Source of the DNA: Steinernema hermaphroditum
Lineage: Eukaryota; Nematoda; Chromadorea; Rhabditida; Steinernematidae
Direction: 5' to 3'
DNA length: 64,000 nt
Assembly (NCBI GenBank): GCA_030435675.1
Contig: CM059623.1
Coordinates: 62,001-126,000 of the forward strand
Positions within the stretch are counted from its first letter, which is position 1. Each line of letters starts with the position of its first letter. The notes under the pieces are model-generated. The model searched no databases. It was not told the origin of the DNA and saw only the letters and a list, made by a program, of their open reading frames with translations. Positions 1 to 12,656 of this stretch are shown piece after piece. Made by a program: the position numbers and the translations under genes.

Positions 1-104
1 CCTGTGGACTATCTTCGTTTCCTGCAAAACTTTCAATTCGAGACAGCAGGGCCCTTCCTCATACCAAAAGCTCTGCATCTGACCCTCCTGCTCCAAAGTA
101 CCAT

Positions 105-118
105 ATCATTTTTATGAT
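105..118. other. AT-rich dyad ATCAT-TTTT-ATGAT (representative)
   Basis: A perfect 5-bp inverted repeat flanks a TTTT spacer in monomers with catatcat. In monomers with catagcat the second base of the left arm is G instead of T, which breaks one pair and leaves three inner pairs. This base is one of the most structured polymorphisms in the window: it is nearly fixed as G from 7.7 to 19.8 kb, mostly T from 20.3 to 39.5 kb, and mostly G after about 52 kb. Confidence 0.6.
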
Positions 119-208
119 TGGATCTTGTAGAACTGCACGAGCCTGATCGAACGCGCCTACTCTCGTTGGATTTCCTGCGGACTATCTTAGTTTCCTGCAA
201 AACTTTCA

Positions 209-225
209 ATTCGAGACAGCAGGGC
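209..225 (+). promoter_or_regulatory. CENP-B-box-like 17-mer (representative copy, A monomer)
   Basis: The sequence attcgagacagcagggc can be laid on the mammalian CENP-B box pattern NTTCGNNNNANNCGGGN. TTCG, the central A and GGG agree; the single mismatch is A for C at position 13, so 8 of 9 fixed bases match. The same motif sits at the same place in nearly every A monomer (for example 36-52). A one-mismatch match somewhere in a 173-bp unit is expected by chance in a few percent of cases, so the resemblance is suggestive only. Many lineages lack CENP-B, and the host is unknown. Confidence 0.35.
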
Positions 226-232
226 CCTTGCT
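218..232. other. Imperfect palindrome around GGGCCC (representative, A monomer)
   Basis: AGCAGGG on the left is mirrored by CCC-T-TGCT on the right, giving 7-bp arms with one unpaired T. It overlaps the right half of the CENP-B-box-like motif. B monomers (agatagggccttgttc) lose the outer arms and GGGCCC. Hybrid monomers keep GGGCCC but with altered flanks. Short dyads are reported in several centromeric satellites; any role here is inferred. Confidence 0.6.
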
Positions 233-2281
233 CATACCAAAAGCTCTGCATCTGACCCTCCTGCTCCAAAGTACCATATCATTTTTATGATTGGATCTTG
301 TAGAACTGCACGAGCCTGATCGAACGCGCCTATTCCCGTTGGGATTACTGCGGACTATCTTAGTTTCCTGCAAAACTTTCAATTCGAGACAGCAGGGCCC
401 TTGCTCATACCAAAAGCTCTGCATCTGACCCTCCTGCTCCAAAGTACCATAGCATTTTTATGATTGGATCTTGTAGAACTGCACGAGCCTAATCGAACGC
501 GCCTATTCCCGTTGGGATTCCTGTGGACTATCTTAGTTTCCTGCAAAACTTTCAATTCGAGATAGCAGGGCCCTTGCTCATACCAAAAGCTCTGCATCTG
601 ACCCTCCTGCTCCAAAGTACCATATCACTTTTATGATTGGATCTTGCAGAACTGCACGAGCCTGATCGAACGCGCCTATTCCCGTTGGGATTACTGTGGA
701 CTATCTTAGTTTCCTGCAAAACTTTCAATTCGAGACAGCAGGGCCCTTGCTCATACCAAAAGCTCTGCATCTGACCCTCCTGCTCCAAAGTACCATATCA
801 TTTTTATGATTGGATCTTGTAGAACTGCACGAGCCTAATCGAACGCGCCTATTCCCGTTGGGATTCCTGTGGACTATCTTCGTTTCCTGCAAAACTTTCA
901 ATTCGAGACAGCAGGGCCCTTCCTCATACCAAAAGCTCTGCATCTGACCCTCCTGCTCCAAAGTACCATATCATTTTTATGATTGGATCTTGTAGAACTG
1001 CACGAGCCTGATCGAACGCGCCTACTCTCGTTGGATTTCCTGCGGACTATCTTAGTTTCCTGCAAAACTTTCAATTCGAGACAGCAGGGCCCTTGCTCAT
1101 ACCAAAAGCTCTGCATCTGACCCTCCTGCTCCAAAGTACCATATCATTTTTATGATTGGATCTTGTAGAACTGCACGAGCCTGATCGAACGCGCCTATTC
1201 CCGTTGGGATTACTGTGGACTATCTTAGTTTCCTGCAAAACTTTCAATTCGAGACAGCAGGGCCCTTGCTCATACCAAAAGCTCTGCATCTGACCCTCCT
1301 GCTCCAAAGTACCATATCATTTTTATGATTGGATCTTGTAGAACTGCACGAGCCTGATCGAACGCGCCTACTCTCGTTGGATTTCCTGCGGACTATCTTA
1401 GTTTCCTGCAAAACTTTCAATTCGAGACAGCAGGGCCCTTGCTCATACCAAAAGCTCTGCATCTGACCCTCCTGCTCCAAAGTACCATAGCATTTTTATG
1501 ATTGGATCTTGTAGAACTGCACGAGCCTAATCGAACGCGCCTATTCCCGTTGGGATTCCTGTGGACTATCTTAGTTTCCTGCAAAACTTTCAATTCGAGA
1601 TAGCAGGGCCCTTGCTCATACCAAAAGCTCTGCATCTGACCCTCCTGCTCCAAAGTACCATATCACTTTTATGATTGGATCTTGCAGAACTGCACGAGCC
1701 TGATCGAACGCGCCTATTCCCGTTGGGATTACTGTGGACTATCTTAGTTTCCTGCAAAACTTTCAATTCGAGACAGCAGGGCCCTTGCTCATACCAAAAG
1801 CTCTGCATCTGACCCTCCTGCTCCAAAGTACCATATCATTTTTATGATTGGATCTTGTAGAACTGCACGAGCCTGATCGAACGCGCCTATTCCCGTTGGG
1901 ATTCCTGTGGACTATCTTCGTTTCCTGCAAAACTTTCAATTCGAGACAGCAGGGCCCTTCCTCATACCAAAAGCTCTGCATCTGACCCTCCTGCTCCAAA
2001 GTACCATATCATTTTTATGATTGGATCTTGTAGAACTGCACGAGCCTGATCGAACGCGCCTATTCCCGTTGGGATTACTGTGGACTATCTTAGTTTCCTG
2101 CAAAACTTTCAATTCGAGACAGCAGGGCCCTTGCTCATACCAAAAGCTCTGCATCTGACCCTCCTGCTCCAAAGTACCATATCATTTTTATGATTTGATC
2201 TTGTAGAACTGCACGAGCCTGATCGAACGCGCCTACTCTCGTTGGATTTCCTGCGGACTATCTTAGTTTCCTGCAAAACTT

Positions 2282-3838
2282 TCAATTCGAGACAGCAGGG
2301 CCCTTGCTCATACCAAAAGCTCTGCATCTGACCCTCCTGCTCCAAAGTACCATATCATTTTTATGATTGGATCTTGTAGAACTGCACGAGCCTGATCGAA
2401 CGCGCCTATTCCCGTTGGGATTACTGTGGACTATCTTAGTTTCCTGCAAAACTTTCAATTCGAGACAGCAGGGCCCTTGCTCATACCAAAAGCTCTGCAT
2501 CTGACCCTCCTGCTCCAAAGTACCATATCATTTTTATGATTTGATCTTGTAGAACTGCACGAGCCTGATCGAACGCGCCTACTCTCGTTGGATTTCCTGC
2601 GGACTATCTTAGTTTCCTGCAAAACTTTCAATTCGAGACAGCAGGGCCCTTGCTCATACCATAAGCTCTGCATCTGACCCTCCTGCTCCAAAGTACCATA
2701 GCATTTTTATGATTGGATCTTGTAGAACTGCACGAGCCTCATCGAACGCGCCTACTCTCGTTGGATTTCCTGCGGACTATCTTAGTTTCCTGCAAAACTT
2801 TCAATTCGAGACAGCAGGGCCCTTGCTCATACCAAAAGCTCTGCATCTGACCCTCCTGCTCCAAAGTACCATATCATTTTTATGATTGGATCTTGTAGAA
2901 CTGCACGAGCCTGATCGAACGCGCCTATTCCCGTTGGGATTACTGTGGACTATCTTAGTTTCCTGCAAAACTTTCAATTCGAGACAGCAGGGCCCTTGCT
3001 CATACCAAAAGCTCTGCATCTGACCCTCCTGCTCCAAAGTACCATATCATTTTTATGATTTGATCTTGTAGAACTGCACGAGCCTGATCGAACGCGCCTA
3101 CTCTCGTTGGATTTCCTGCGGACTATCTTAGTTTCCTGCAAAACTTTCAATTCGAGACAGCAGGGCCCTTGCTCATACCATAAGCTCTGCATCTGACCCT
3201 CCTGCTCCAAAGTACCATAGCATTTTTATGATTGGATCTTGTAGAACTGCACGAGCCTCATCGAACGCGCCTACTCTCGTTGGATTTCCTGCGGACTATC
3301 TTAGTTTCCTGCAAAACTTTCAATTCGAGACAGCAGGGCCCTTGCTCATACCAAAAGCTCTGCATCTGACCCTCCTGCTCCAAAGTACCATATCATTTTT
3401 ATGATTGGATCTTGTAGAACTGCACGAGCCTGATCGAACGCGCCTATTCCCGTTGGGATTACTGTGGACTATCTTAGTTTCCTGCAAAACTTTCAATTCG
3501 AGACAGCAGGGCCCTTGCTCATACCAAAAGCTCTGCATCTGACCCTCCTGCTCCAAAGTACCATAGCATTTTTATGATTGGATCTTGTAGAACTGCACGA
3601 GCCTCATCGAACGCGCCTACTCTCGTTGGATTTCCTGCGGACTATCTTAGTTTCCTGCAAAACTTTCAATTCGAGACAGCAGGGCCCTTGCTCATACCAA
3701 AAGCTCTGCATCTGACCCTCCTGCTCCAAAGTACCACATCATTTTTATGATTGGATCTTGTAGAACTCCACGAGCCTGATCGAACGCGCCTACTCTTGTT
3801 GGGATTCCTGTGGACTATCTTAGTTTCCTGCAAAACTT
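2282..3838. repeat. 3-monomer higher-order repeat (519 bp)
   Basis: Three monomer types follow one another in fixed order with a 519-bp period. One has gggattactgtgg after an ordinary A unit. One has ttatgatttgatc with the rare ataccataagctctgc change. One has catagcat with cctcatcg and ctctcgttggatttcctgcgg. The ataccataagc marker falls near 2658 and 3177, exactly 519 bp apart. A third, incomplete round follows without that marker. Confidence 0.78.
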
Positions 3839-4075
3839 TCAATTCGAGACAGCAGGGCCCTTGCTCATACCAAAAGCTCTGCATCTGACCCTCCTGCTCC
3901 AAAGTATCATATCATTTTTATGATTGGATCTTGTAGAACTGCACGAGCCTGATCGAACGCGCCTATTCCCGTTGGGATTCCTGCGGACTATCTTAGTTTC
4001 CTGCAAAACTTTCAATTCGAGACAGCAGGGCCCTTGCTCATACCAAAAGCTCTGCATCTGACCCTCCTGCTCCAA
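3666..4075. repeat. Rare two-monomer haplotype, copy 1
   Basis: Adjacent monomers carry the rare ctcttgttggg junction (near 3792) and aaagtatcatatc (near 3901). The same ordered pair recurs near 20,233 and 20,341, about 16.4 kb (95 monomers) away. Both copies lie near monomers with gatttgatc and cctcatcg, so the two stretches share an ancestor older than the uniform region between them. Confidence 0.7.
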
Positions 4076-4649
4076 AGTACCATAGCATTTTTATGATTGG
4101 ATCTTGTAGAACTGCACGAGCCTCATCGAACGCGCCTACTCTCGTTGGATTTCCTGCGGACTATCTTAGTTTCCTGCAAAACTTTCAATTCGAGACAGCA
4201 GGGCCCTTGCTCATACCAAAAGCTCTGCATCTGACCCTCCTGCTCCAAAGTACCATATCATTTTTATGATTTGATCTTGTAGAACTGCACGAGCCTGATC
4301 GAACGCGCCTACTCTCGTTGGATTTCCTGCGGACTATCTTAGTTTCCTGCAAAACTTTCAATTCGAGACAGCAGGGCCCTTGCTCATACCAAAAGCTCTG
4401 CATCTGACCCTCCTGCTCCAAAGTACCATATCATTTTTATGATTGGATCTTGTAGAACTGCACGAGCCTGATCGAACGCGCCTATTCCCGTTGGGATTAC
4501 TGTGGACTATCTTAGTTTCCTGCAAAACTTTCAATTCGAGACAGCAGGGCCCTTGCTCATACCAAAAGCTCTGCATCTGACCCTCCTGCTCCAAAGTACC
4601 ATATCATTTTTATGATTTGATCTTGTAGAACTGCACGAGCCTGATCGAA

Positions 4650-4725
4650 CGCGCCTACTCCCCGTCCAACGAGAACTCACGAGCCTATCGAACGCGCCTA
4701 CTCCCGTTGGGATTTCCTGCGGACT
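4650..4725. repeat. Array break with about 45 extra bases and a small inversion
   Basis: After a normal gaacgcgcctactc the sequence runs cccgtccaacgaga (4661-4674) and then restarts with actcacgagcctatcgaacgcg, ending in a second gcctactcccgttggg. TCCAACGAGA is the exact reverse complement of TCTCGTTGGA, the usual junction segment. The restarted part lacks one G in ctgcacg and one in cctgatcg. The result is a duplicated stub of roughly 45 bp that shifts the period. A template-switch event or a local assembly error would both explain it. Confidence 0.7.
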
Positions 4726-5094
4726 ATCTTAGTTTCCTGCAAAACTTTCAATTCGAGACAGCAGGGCCCTTGCTCATACCAAAAGCTCTGCATCTGACCC
4801 TCCTGCTCCAAAGTACCATATCATTTTTATGATTGGATCTTGTAGAACTGCACGAGCCTGATCGAACGCGCCTACTCTCGTTGGGATTTCCTGCGGACTA
4901 TCTTAGTTTCCTGCAAAACTTTCAATTCGAGACAGCAGGGCCCTTGCTCATACCAAAAGCTCTGCATCTGACCCTCCTGCTCCAAAGTACCATATCATTT
5001 TTATGATTGGATCTTGTAGAACTGCACGAGCCTGATCGAACGCGCCTACTCTCGTTGGATTTCCTGCGGACTATCTTAGTTTCCTGCAAAACTT

Positions 5095-6826
5095 TCAATT
5101 CGAGACAGCAGGGCCCTTGCTCATACCAAAAGCTCTGCATCTGACCCTCCTGCTCCAAAGTACCATATCATTTTTATGATTGGATCTTGTAGAACTGCAC
5201 GAGCCTGATCGAACGCGCCTATTCCCGTTGGGATTCCTGTGGACTATCTTAGTTTCCTGCAAAACTTTCAATTCGAGACAGCAGGGCCCTTGCTCATACC
5301 AAAAGCTCTGCATCTGACCCTCCTGCTCCAAAGTACCATATCATTTTTATGATTGGATCTTGTAGAACTGCACGAGCCTGATCGAACGCGCCTATTCCCG
5401 TTGGGATTTCCTGCGGACTATCTTAGTTTCCTGCAAAACTTTCAATTCGAGACAGCAGGGCCCTTGCTCATACCAAAAGCTCTGCATCTGACCCTCCTGC
5501 TCCAAAGTACCATAGCATTTTTATGATTGGATCTTGTAGAACTGCACGAGCCTCATCGAACGCGCCTACTCTCGTTGGATTTCCTGCGGACTATCTTAGT
5601 TTCCTGCAAAACTTTCAATTCGAGACAGCAGGGCCCTTGCTCATACCAAAAGCTCTGCATCTGACCCTCCTGCTCCAAAGTACCATATCATTTTTATGAT
5701 TGGATCTTGTAGAACTGCACGAGCCTGATCGAACGCGCCTATTCCCGTTGGGATTCCTGTGGACTATCTTAGTTTCCTGCAAAACTTTCAATTCGAGACA
5801 GCAGGGCCCTTGCTCATACCAAAAGCTCTGCATCTGACCCTCCTGCTCCAAAGTACCATATCATTTTTATGATTGGATCTTGTAGAACTGCACGAGCCTG
5901 ATCGAACGCGCCTATTCCCGTTGGATTTCCTGCGGACTATCTTAGTTTCCTGCAAAACTTTCAATTCGAGACAGCAGGGCCCTTGCTCATACCAAAAGCT
6001 CTGCATCTGACCCTCCTGCTCCAAAGTACCATATCATTTTTATGATTGGATCTTGTAGAACTGCACGAGCCTGATCGAACGCGCCTATTCCCGTTGGGAT
6101 TCCTGTGGACTATCTTAGTTTCCTGCAAAACTTTCAATTCGAGACAGCAGGGCCCTTGCTCATACCAAAAGCTCTGCATCTGACCCTCCTGCTCCAAAGT
6201 ACCATATCATTTTTATGATTGGATCTTGTAGAACTGCACGAGCCTGATCGAACGCGCCTATTCCCGTTGGGATTTCCTGCGGACTATCTTAGTTTCCTGC
6301 AAAACTTTCAATTCGAGACAGCAGGGCCCTTGCTCATACCAAAAGCTCTGCATCTGACCCTCCTGCTCCAAAGTACCATAGCATTTTTATGATTGGATCT
6401 TGTAGAACTGCACGAGCCTCATCGAACGCGCCTACTCTCGTTGGATTTCCTGCGGACTATCTTAGTTTCCTGCAAAACTTTCAATTCGAGACAGCAGGGC
6501 CCTTGCTCATACCAAAAGCTCTGCATCTGACCCTCCTGCTCCAAAGTACCATATCATTTTTATGATTGGATCTTGTAGAACTGCACGAGCCTGATCGAAC
6601 GCGCCTATTCCCGTTGGGATTCCTGTGGACTATCTTAGTTTCCTGCAAAACTTTCAATTCGAGACAGCAGGGCCCTTGCTCATACCAAAAGCTCTGCATC
6701 TGACCCTCCTGCTCCAAAGTACCATATCATTTTTATGATTGGATCTTGTAGAACTGCACGAGCCTGATCGAACGCGCCTATTCCCGTTGGGATTCCTGCG
6801 GACTATCTTAGTTTCCTGCAAAACTT
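5095..6826. repeat. 5-monomer tandem duplication (866-bp period)
   Basis: The stretch from about 5095 to 5960 is repeated at 5961-6826. Linked markers keep their order at 866-bp spacing: ttgggatttcctgcgg, a 174-bp junction, near 5401 and 6267; and catagcat with cctcatcg and ctctcgttggatttcc near 5513-5585 and 6379-6451. The odd extra base over 5 x 173 comes from the 174-bp unit in each copy. Confidence 0.78.
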
Positions 6827-7799
6827 TCAATTCGAGACAGCAGGGCCCTTGCTCATACCAAAAGCTCTGCATCTGACCCTCCTGCTCCAAAGTACCATAT
6901 CATTTTTATGATTGGATCTTGTAGAACTGCACGAGCCTGATCGAACGCGCCTACTCTCGTTGGATTTCCTGCGGACTATCTTAGTTTCCTGCAAAACTTT
7001 CAATTCGAGACAGCAGGGCCCTTGCTCATACCAAAAGCTCTGCATCTGACCCTCCTGCTCCAAAGTACCATATCATTTTTATGATTGGATCTTGTAGAAC
7101 TGCACGAGCCTGATCGAACGCGCCTACTCTCGTTGGGATTTCCTGTGGACTATCTTAGTTTCCTGCAAAACTTTCAATTCGAGACAGCAGGGCCCTTGCT
7201 CATACCAAAAGCTCTGCATCTGACCCTCCTGCTCCAAAGTACCATATCATTTTTATGATTGGATCTTGTAGAACTGCACGAGCCTGATCGAACGCGCCTA
7301 TTCCCGTTGGGATTCCTGCGGACTATCTTAGTTTCCTGCAAAACTTTCAATTCGAGACAGCAGGGCCCTTGCTCATACCAAAAGCTCTGCATCTGACCCT
7401 CCTGCTCCAAAGTACCATATCATTTTTATGATTGGATCTTGTAGAACTGCACGAGCCTGATCGAACGCGCCTATTCCCGTTGGGATTCCTGTGGACTATC
7501 TTAGTTTCCTGCAAAACTTTCAATTCGAGACAGCAGGGCCCTTGCTCATACCAAAAGCTCTGCATCTGACCCTCCTGCTCCAAAGTACCATATCATTTTT
7601 ATGATTGGATCTTGTAGAACTGCACGAGCCTGATCGAACGCGCCTATTCCCGTTGGGATTCCTGTGGACTATCTTAGTTTCCTGCAAAACTTTCAATTCG
7701 AGACAGCAGGGCCCTTGCTCATACCAAAAGCTCTGCATCTGACCCTCCTGCTCCAAAGTACCATAGCATTTTTATGATTGGATCTTGTAGAACTGCACG

Positions 7800-8720
7800 A
7801 GCCTGATCGAACGCGCCTACTCCCGTTGGGATTTCCTGTGGACTATCTTAGTTTCCTGCAAAACTTTCAATTCGAGACAGCAGGGCCCTTGCTCATACCA
7901 AAAGCTCTGCATCTGACCCTCCTGCTCCAAAGTACCATAGCATTTTTATGATTGGATCTTGTAGAACTGCACGAGCCTGATCGAACGCGCCTATTCCCGT
8001 TGGGATTCCTGTGGACTATCTTAGTTTCCTGCAAAACTTTCAATTCGAGACAGCAGGGCCCTTGCTCATACCAAAAGCTCTGCATCTGACCCTCCTGCTC
8101 CAAAGTACCATAGCATTTTTATGATTGGATCTTGTAGAACTGCACGAGCCTGATCGAACGCGCCTACTCCCGTTGGGATTTCCTGTGGACTATCTTAGTT
8201 TCCTGCAAAACTTTCAATTCGAGACAGCAGGGCCCTTGCTCATACCAAAAGCTCTGCATCTGACCCTCCTGCTCCAAAGTACCATAGCATTTTTATGATT
8301 GGATCTTGTAGAACTGCACGAGCCTGATCGAACGCGCCTACTCCCGTTGGGATTTCCTGTGGACTATCTTAGTTTCCTGCAAAACTTTCAATTCGAGACA
8401 GCAGGGCCCTTGCTCATACCAAAAGCTCTGCATCTGACCCTCCTGCTCCAAAGTACCATAGCATTTTTATGATTGGATCTTGTAGAACTGCACGAGCCTG
8501 ATCGAACGCGCCTATTCCCGTTGGGATTACTGTGGACTATCTTAGTTTCCTGCAAAACTTTCAATTCGAGACAGCAGGGCCCTTGCTCATACCAAAAGCT
8601 CTGCATCTGACCCTCCTGCTCCAAAGTACCATATCATTTTTATGATTGGATCTTGTAGAACTGCACGAGCCTGATCGAACGCGCCTACTCCCGTTGGGAT
8701 TTCCTGTGGACTATCTTAGT
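7800..8720. repeat. Cluster of 174-bp monomers with ggatttcctgtgg junction
   Basis: Several units end in cccgttgggatttcctgtgg, one base longer than the usual gggattcctgtgg or gggattactgtgg. Examples lie near 7825, 8173, 8347 and 8693. A second cluster of 174-bp junctions, including the gggattacctgtgg form, lies at about 9.8-10.4 kb. Clustering of a shared indel shows local spread of one junction allele. Confidence 0.7.
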
Positions 8721-9049
8721 TTCCTGCAAAACTTTCAATTCGAGACAGCAGGGCCCTTGCTCATACCAAAAGCTCTGCATCTGACCCTCCTGCTCCAAAG
8801 TACCATAGCATTTTTATGATTGGATCTTGTAGAACTGCACGAGCCTGATCGAACGCGCCTACTCCCGTTGGGATTCCTGTGGACTATCTTAGTTTCCTGC
8901 AAAACTTTCAATTCGAGACAGCAGGGCCCTTGCTCATACCAAAAGCTCTGCATCTGACCCTCCTGCTCCAAAGTACCATAGCATTTTTATGATTGGATCT
9001 TGTAGAACTGCACGAGCCTGATCGAACGCGCCTATTCCCGTTGGATTTA

Positions 9050-9175
9050 CTGTGGACTATCTTAGTTTCCCGCAAAACTTTCAATCACCCCCATCTCCCT
9101 CCTCCCATAAATGATTGGATCTTGTAGAACTGCCGAGCCTGACCCCCTCTCCCTTGGATTTCTTGACTATCTTAG
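9050..9175. repeat. Truncated, C-rich degenerate monomer of about 110 bp
   Basis: The distance between flanking intact units leaves about 110 bp for this one. After gcaaaactttcaat the sequence is caccc, ccatctccctcctccc, ataaatgattgg. Later it has ctgccgagcctgaccccctctcccttggatttcttgactatc. Parts look like the normal unit with purines missing: catctgaccctcctgctcc becomes something near catctccctcctccc. It may be a decayed monomer or a poor consensus in the assembly. It is the most divergent unit in the window. Confidence 0.8.
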
Positions 9176-12100
9176 TTTCCTGCAAAACTTTCAATTCGAG
9201 ACAGCAGGGCCCTTGCTCATACCAAAAGCTCTGCATCTGACCCTCCTGCTCCAAAGTACCATAGCATTTTTATGATTGGATCTTGTAGAACTGCACGAGC
9301 CTGATCGAACGCGCCTATTCCCGTTGGGATTCCTGTGGACTATCTTAGTTTCCTGCAAAACTTTCAATTCGAGACAGCAGGGCCCTTGCTCATACCAAAA
9401 GCTCTGCATCTGACCCTCCTGCTCCAAAGTACCATAGCATTTTTATGATTGGATCTTGTAGAACTGCACGAGCCTGATCGAACGCGCCTACTCCCGTTGG
9501 GATTACTGTGGACTATCTTAGTTTCCTGCAAAACTTTCAATTCGAGACAGCAGGGCCCTTGCTCATACCAAAAGCTCTGCATCTGACCCTCCTGCTCCAA
9601 AGTACCATAGCATTTTTATGATTGGATCTTGTAGAACTGCACGAGCCTGATCGAACGCGCCTATTCCCGTTGGGATTACTGTGGACTATCTTAGTTTCCT
9701 GCAAAACTTTCAATTCGAGACAGCAGGGCCCTTGCTCATACCAAAAGCTCTGCATCTGACCCTCCTGCTCCAAAGTACCATAGCATTTTTATGATTGGAT
9801 CTTGTAGAACTGCACGAGCCTGATCGAACGCGCCTACTCCCGTTGGGATTTCCTGTGGACTATCTTAGTTTCCTGCAAAACTTTCAATTCGAGACAGCAG
9901 GGCCCTTGCTCATACCAAAAGCTCTGCATCTGACCCTCCTGCTCCAAAGTACCATAGCATTTTTATGATTGGATCTTGTAGAACTGCACGAGCCTGATCG
10001 AACGCGCCTACTCCCGTTGGGATTTCCTGTGGACTATCTTAGTTTCCTGCAAAACTTTCAATTCGAGACAGCAGGGCCCTTGCTCATACCAAAAGCTCTG
10101 CATCTGACCCTCCTGCTCCAAAGTACCATAGCATTTTTATGATTGGATCTTGTAGAACTGCACGAGCCTGATCGAACGCGCCTACTCCCGTTGGGATTAC
10201 CTGTGGACTATCTTAGTTTCCTGCAAAACTTTCAATTCGAGACAGCAGGGCCCTTGCTCATACCAAAAGCTCTGCATCTGACCCTCCTGCTCCAAAGTAC
10301 CATAGCATTTTTATGATTGGATCTTGTAGAACTGCACGAGCCTGATCGAACGCGCCTATTCCCGTTGGGATTTCCTGTGGACTATCTTAGTTTCCTGCAA
10401 AACTTTCAATTCGAGACAGCAGGGCCCTTGCTCATACCAAAAGCTCTGCATCTGACCCTCCTGCTCCAAAGTACCATAGCATTTTTATGATTGGATCTTG
10501 TAGAACTGCACGAGCCTGATCGAACGCGCCTATTCCCGTTGGGATTACTGTGGACTATCTTAGTTTCCTGCAAAACTTTCAATTCGAGACAGCAGGGCCC
10601 TTGCTCATACCAAAAGCTCTGCATCTGACCCTCCTGCTCCAAAGTACCATAGCATTTTTATGATTGGATCTTGTAGAACTGCACGAGCCTGATCGAACGC
10701 GCCTATTCCCGTTGGGATTACTGTGGACTATCTTAGTTTCCTGCAAAACTTTCAATTCGAGACAGCAGGGCCCTTGCTCATACCAAAAGCTCTGCATCTG
10801 ACCCTCCTGCTCCAAAGTACCATAGCATTTTTATGATTGGATCTTGTAGAACTGCACGAGCCTGATCGAACGCGCCTACTCCCGTTGGGATTACTGTGGA
10901 CTATCTTAGTTTCCTGCAAAACTTTCAATTCGAGACAGCAGGGCCCTTGCTCATACCAAAAGCTCTGCATCTGACCCTCCTGCTCCAAAGTACCATAGCA
11001 TTTTTATGATTGGATCTTGTAGAACTGCACGAGCCTGATCGAACGCGCCTACTCCCGTTGGGATTACTGTGGACTATCTTAGTTTCCTGCAAAACTTTCA
11101 ATTCGAGACAGCAGGGCCCTTGCTCATACCAAAAGCTCTGCATCTGACCCTCCTGCTCCAAAGTACCATAGCATTTTTATGATTGGATCTTGTAGAACTG
11201 CACGAGCCTGATCGAACGCGCCTATTCCCGTTGGGATTACCTGTGGACTATCTTAGTTTCCTGCAAAACTTTCAATTCGAGACAGCAGGGCCCTTGCTCA
11301 TACCAAAAGCTCTGCATCTGACCCTCCTGCTCCAAAGTACCATAGCATTTTTATGATTGGATCTTGTAGAACTGCACGAGCCTGATCGAACGCGCCTATT
11401 CCCGTTGGGATTCCTGTGGACTATCTTAGTTTCCTGCAAAACTTTCAATTCGAGACAGCAGGGCCCTTGCTCATACCAAAAGCTCTGCATCTGACCCTCC
11501 TGCTCCAAAGTACCATAGCATTTTTATGATTGGATCTTGTAGAACTGCACGAGCCTAATCGAACGCGCCTATTCCCGTTGGGATTACTGTGGACTATCTT
11601 AGTTTCCTGCAAAACTTTCAATTCGAGACAGCAGGGCCCTTGTTCATACCAAAAGCTCTGCATCTGACCCTCCTGCTCCAAAGTACCATAGCATTTTTAT
11701 GATTGGATCTTGTAGAACTGCACGAGCCTGATCGAACGCGCCTACTCCCGTTGGGATTCCTGTGGACTATCTTAGTTTCCTGCAAAACTTTCAATTCGAG
11801 ACAGCAGGGCCCTTGCTCATACCAAAAGCTCTGCATCTGACCCTCCTGCTCCAAAGTACCATAGCATTTTTATGATTGGATCTTGTAGAACTGCACGAGC
11901 CTGATCGAACGCGCCTATTCCCGTTGGGATTCCTGTGGACTATCTTAGTTTCCTGCAAAACTTTCAATTCGAGACAGCAGGGCCCTTGCTCATACCAAAA
12001 GCTCTGCATCTGACCCTCCTGCTCCAAAGTACCATAGCATTTTTATGATTGGATCTTGTAGAACTGCACGAGCCTGATCGAACGCGCCTATTCCCGTTGG

Positions 12101-12656
12101 GATTACTGTGGACTATCTTAGTTTCCTGCAAAACTTTCAATTCGAGACAGCAGGGCCCTTGCTCATACCAAAAGCTCTGCATCTGACCCTCCTGCTCCAA
12201 AGTACCATAGCATTTTTATGATTGGATCTTGTAGAACTGCACGAGCCTGATCGAACGCGCCTACTCCCGTTGGGATTACCTGTGGACTATCTTAGTTTCC
12301 TGCAAAACTTTCAATTCGAGACAGCAGGGCCCTTGCTCATACCAAAAGCTCTGCATCTGACCCTCCTGCTCCAAAGTACCATAGCATTTTTATGATTGGA
12401 TCTTGTAGAACTGCACGAGCCTGATCGAACGCGCCTACTCCCGTTGGAATTCCTGCGGACTATCTTAGTTTCCTGCAAAACTTTCAATTCGAGACAGCAG
12501 GGCCCTTGCTCATACCAAAAGCTCTGCATCTGACCCTCCTGCTCCAAAGTACCATAGCATTTTTATGATTGGATCTTGTAGAACTGCACGAGCCTGATCG
12601 AACGCGCCTACTCTCGTTGGAATTCCTGTGGACTATCTTAGTTTCCTGCAAAACTT

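Larger units (their letters stand above)
1..2108. repeat. 5/6-monomer higher-order block, two to three partial copies
   Basis: Rare variants recur as an ordered set. The ttcctcatacc variant occurs near 55, 919 and 1957, spaced by 5 and then 6 monomers. The gagatagcagggccc variant occurs near 561 and 1599, with the linked catatcacttttatg and cttgcagaac variants at the same 1,038-bp spacing (six monomers). The second copy looks like the first with one extra monomer inserted near 1244. The pattern indicates a recent segmental duplication inside the array. Confidence 0.75.
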
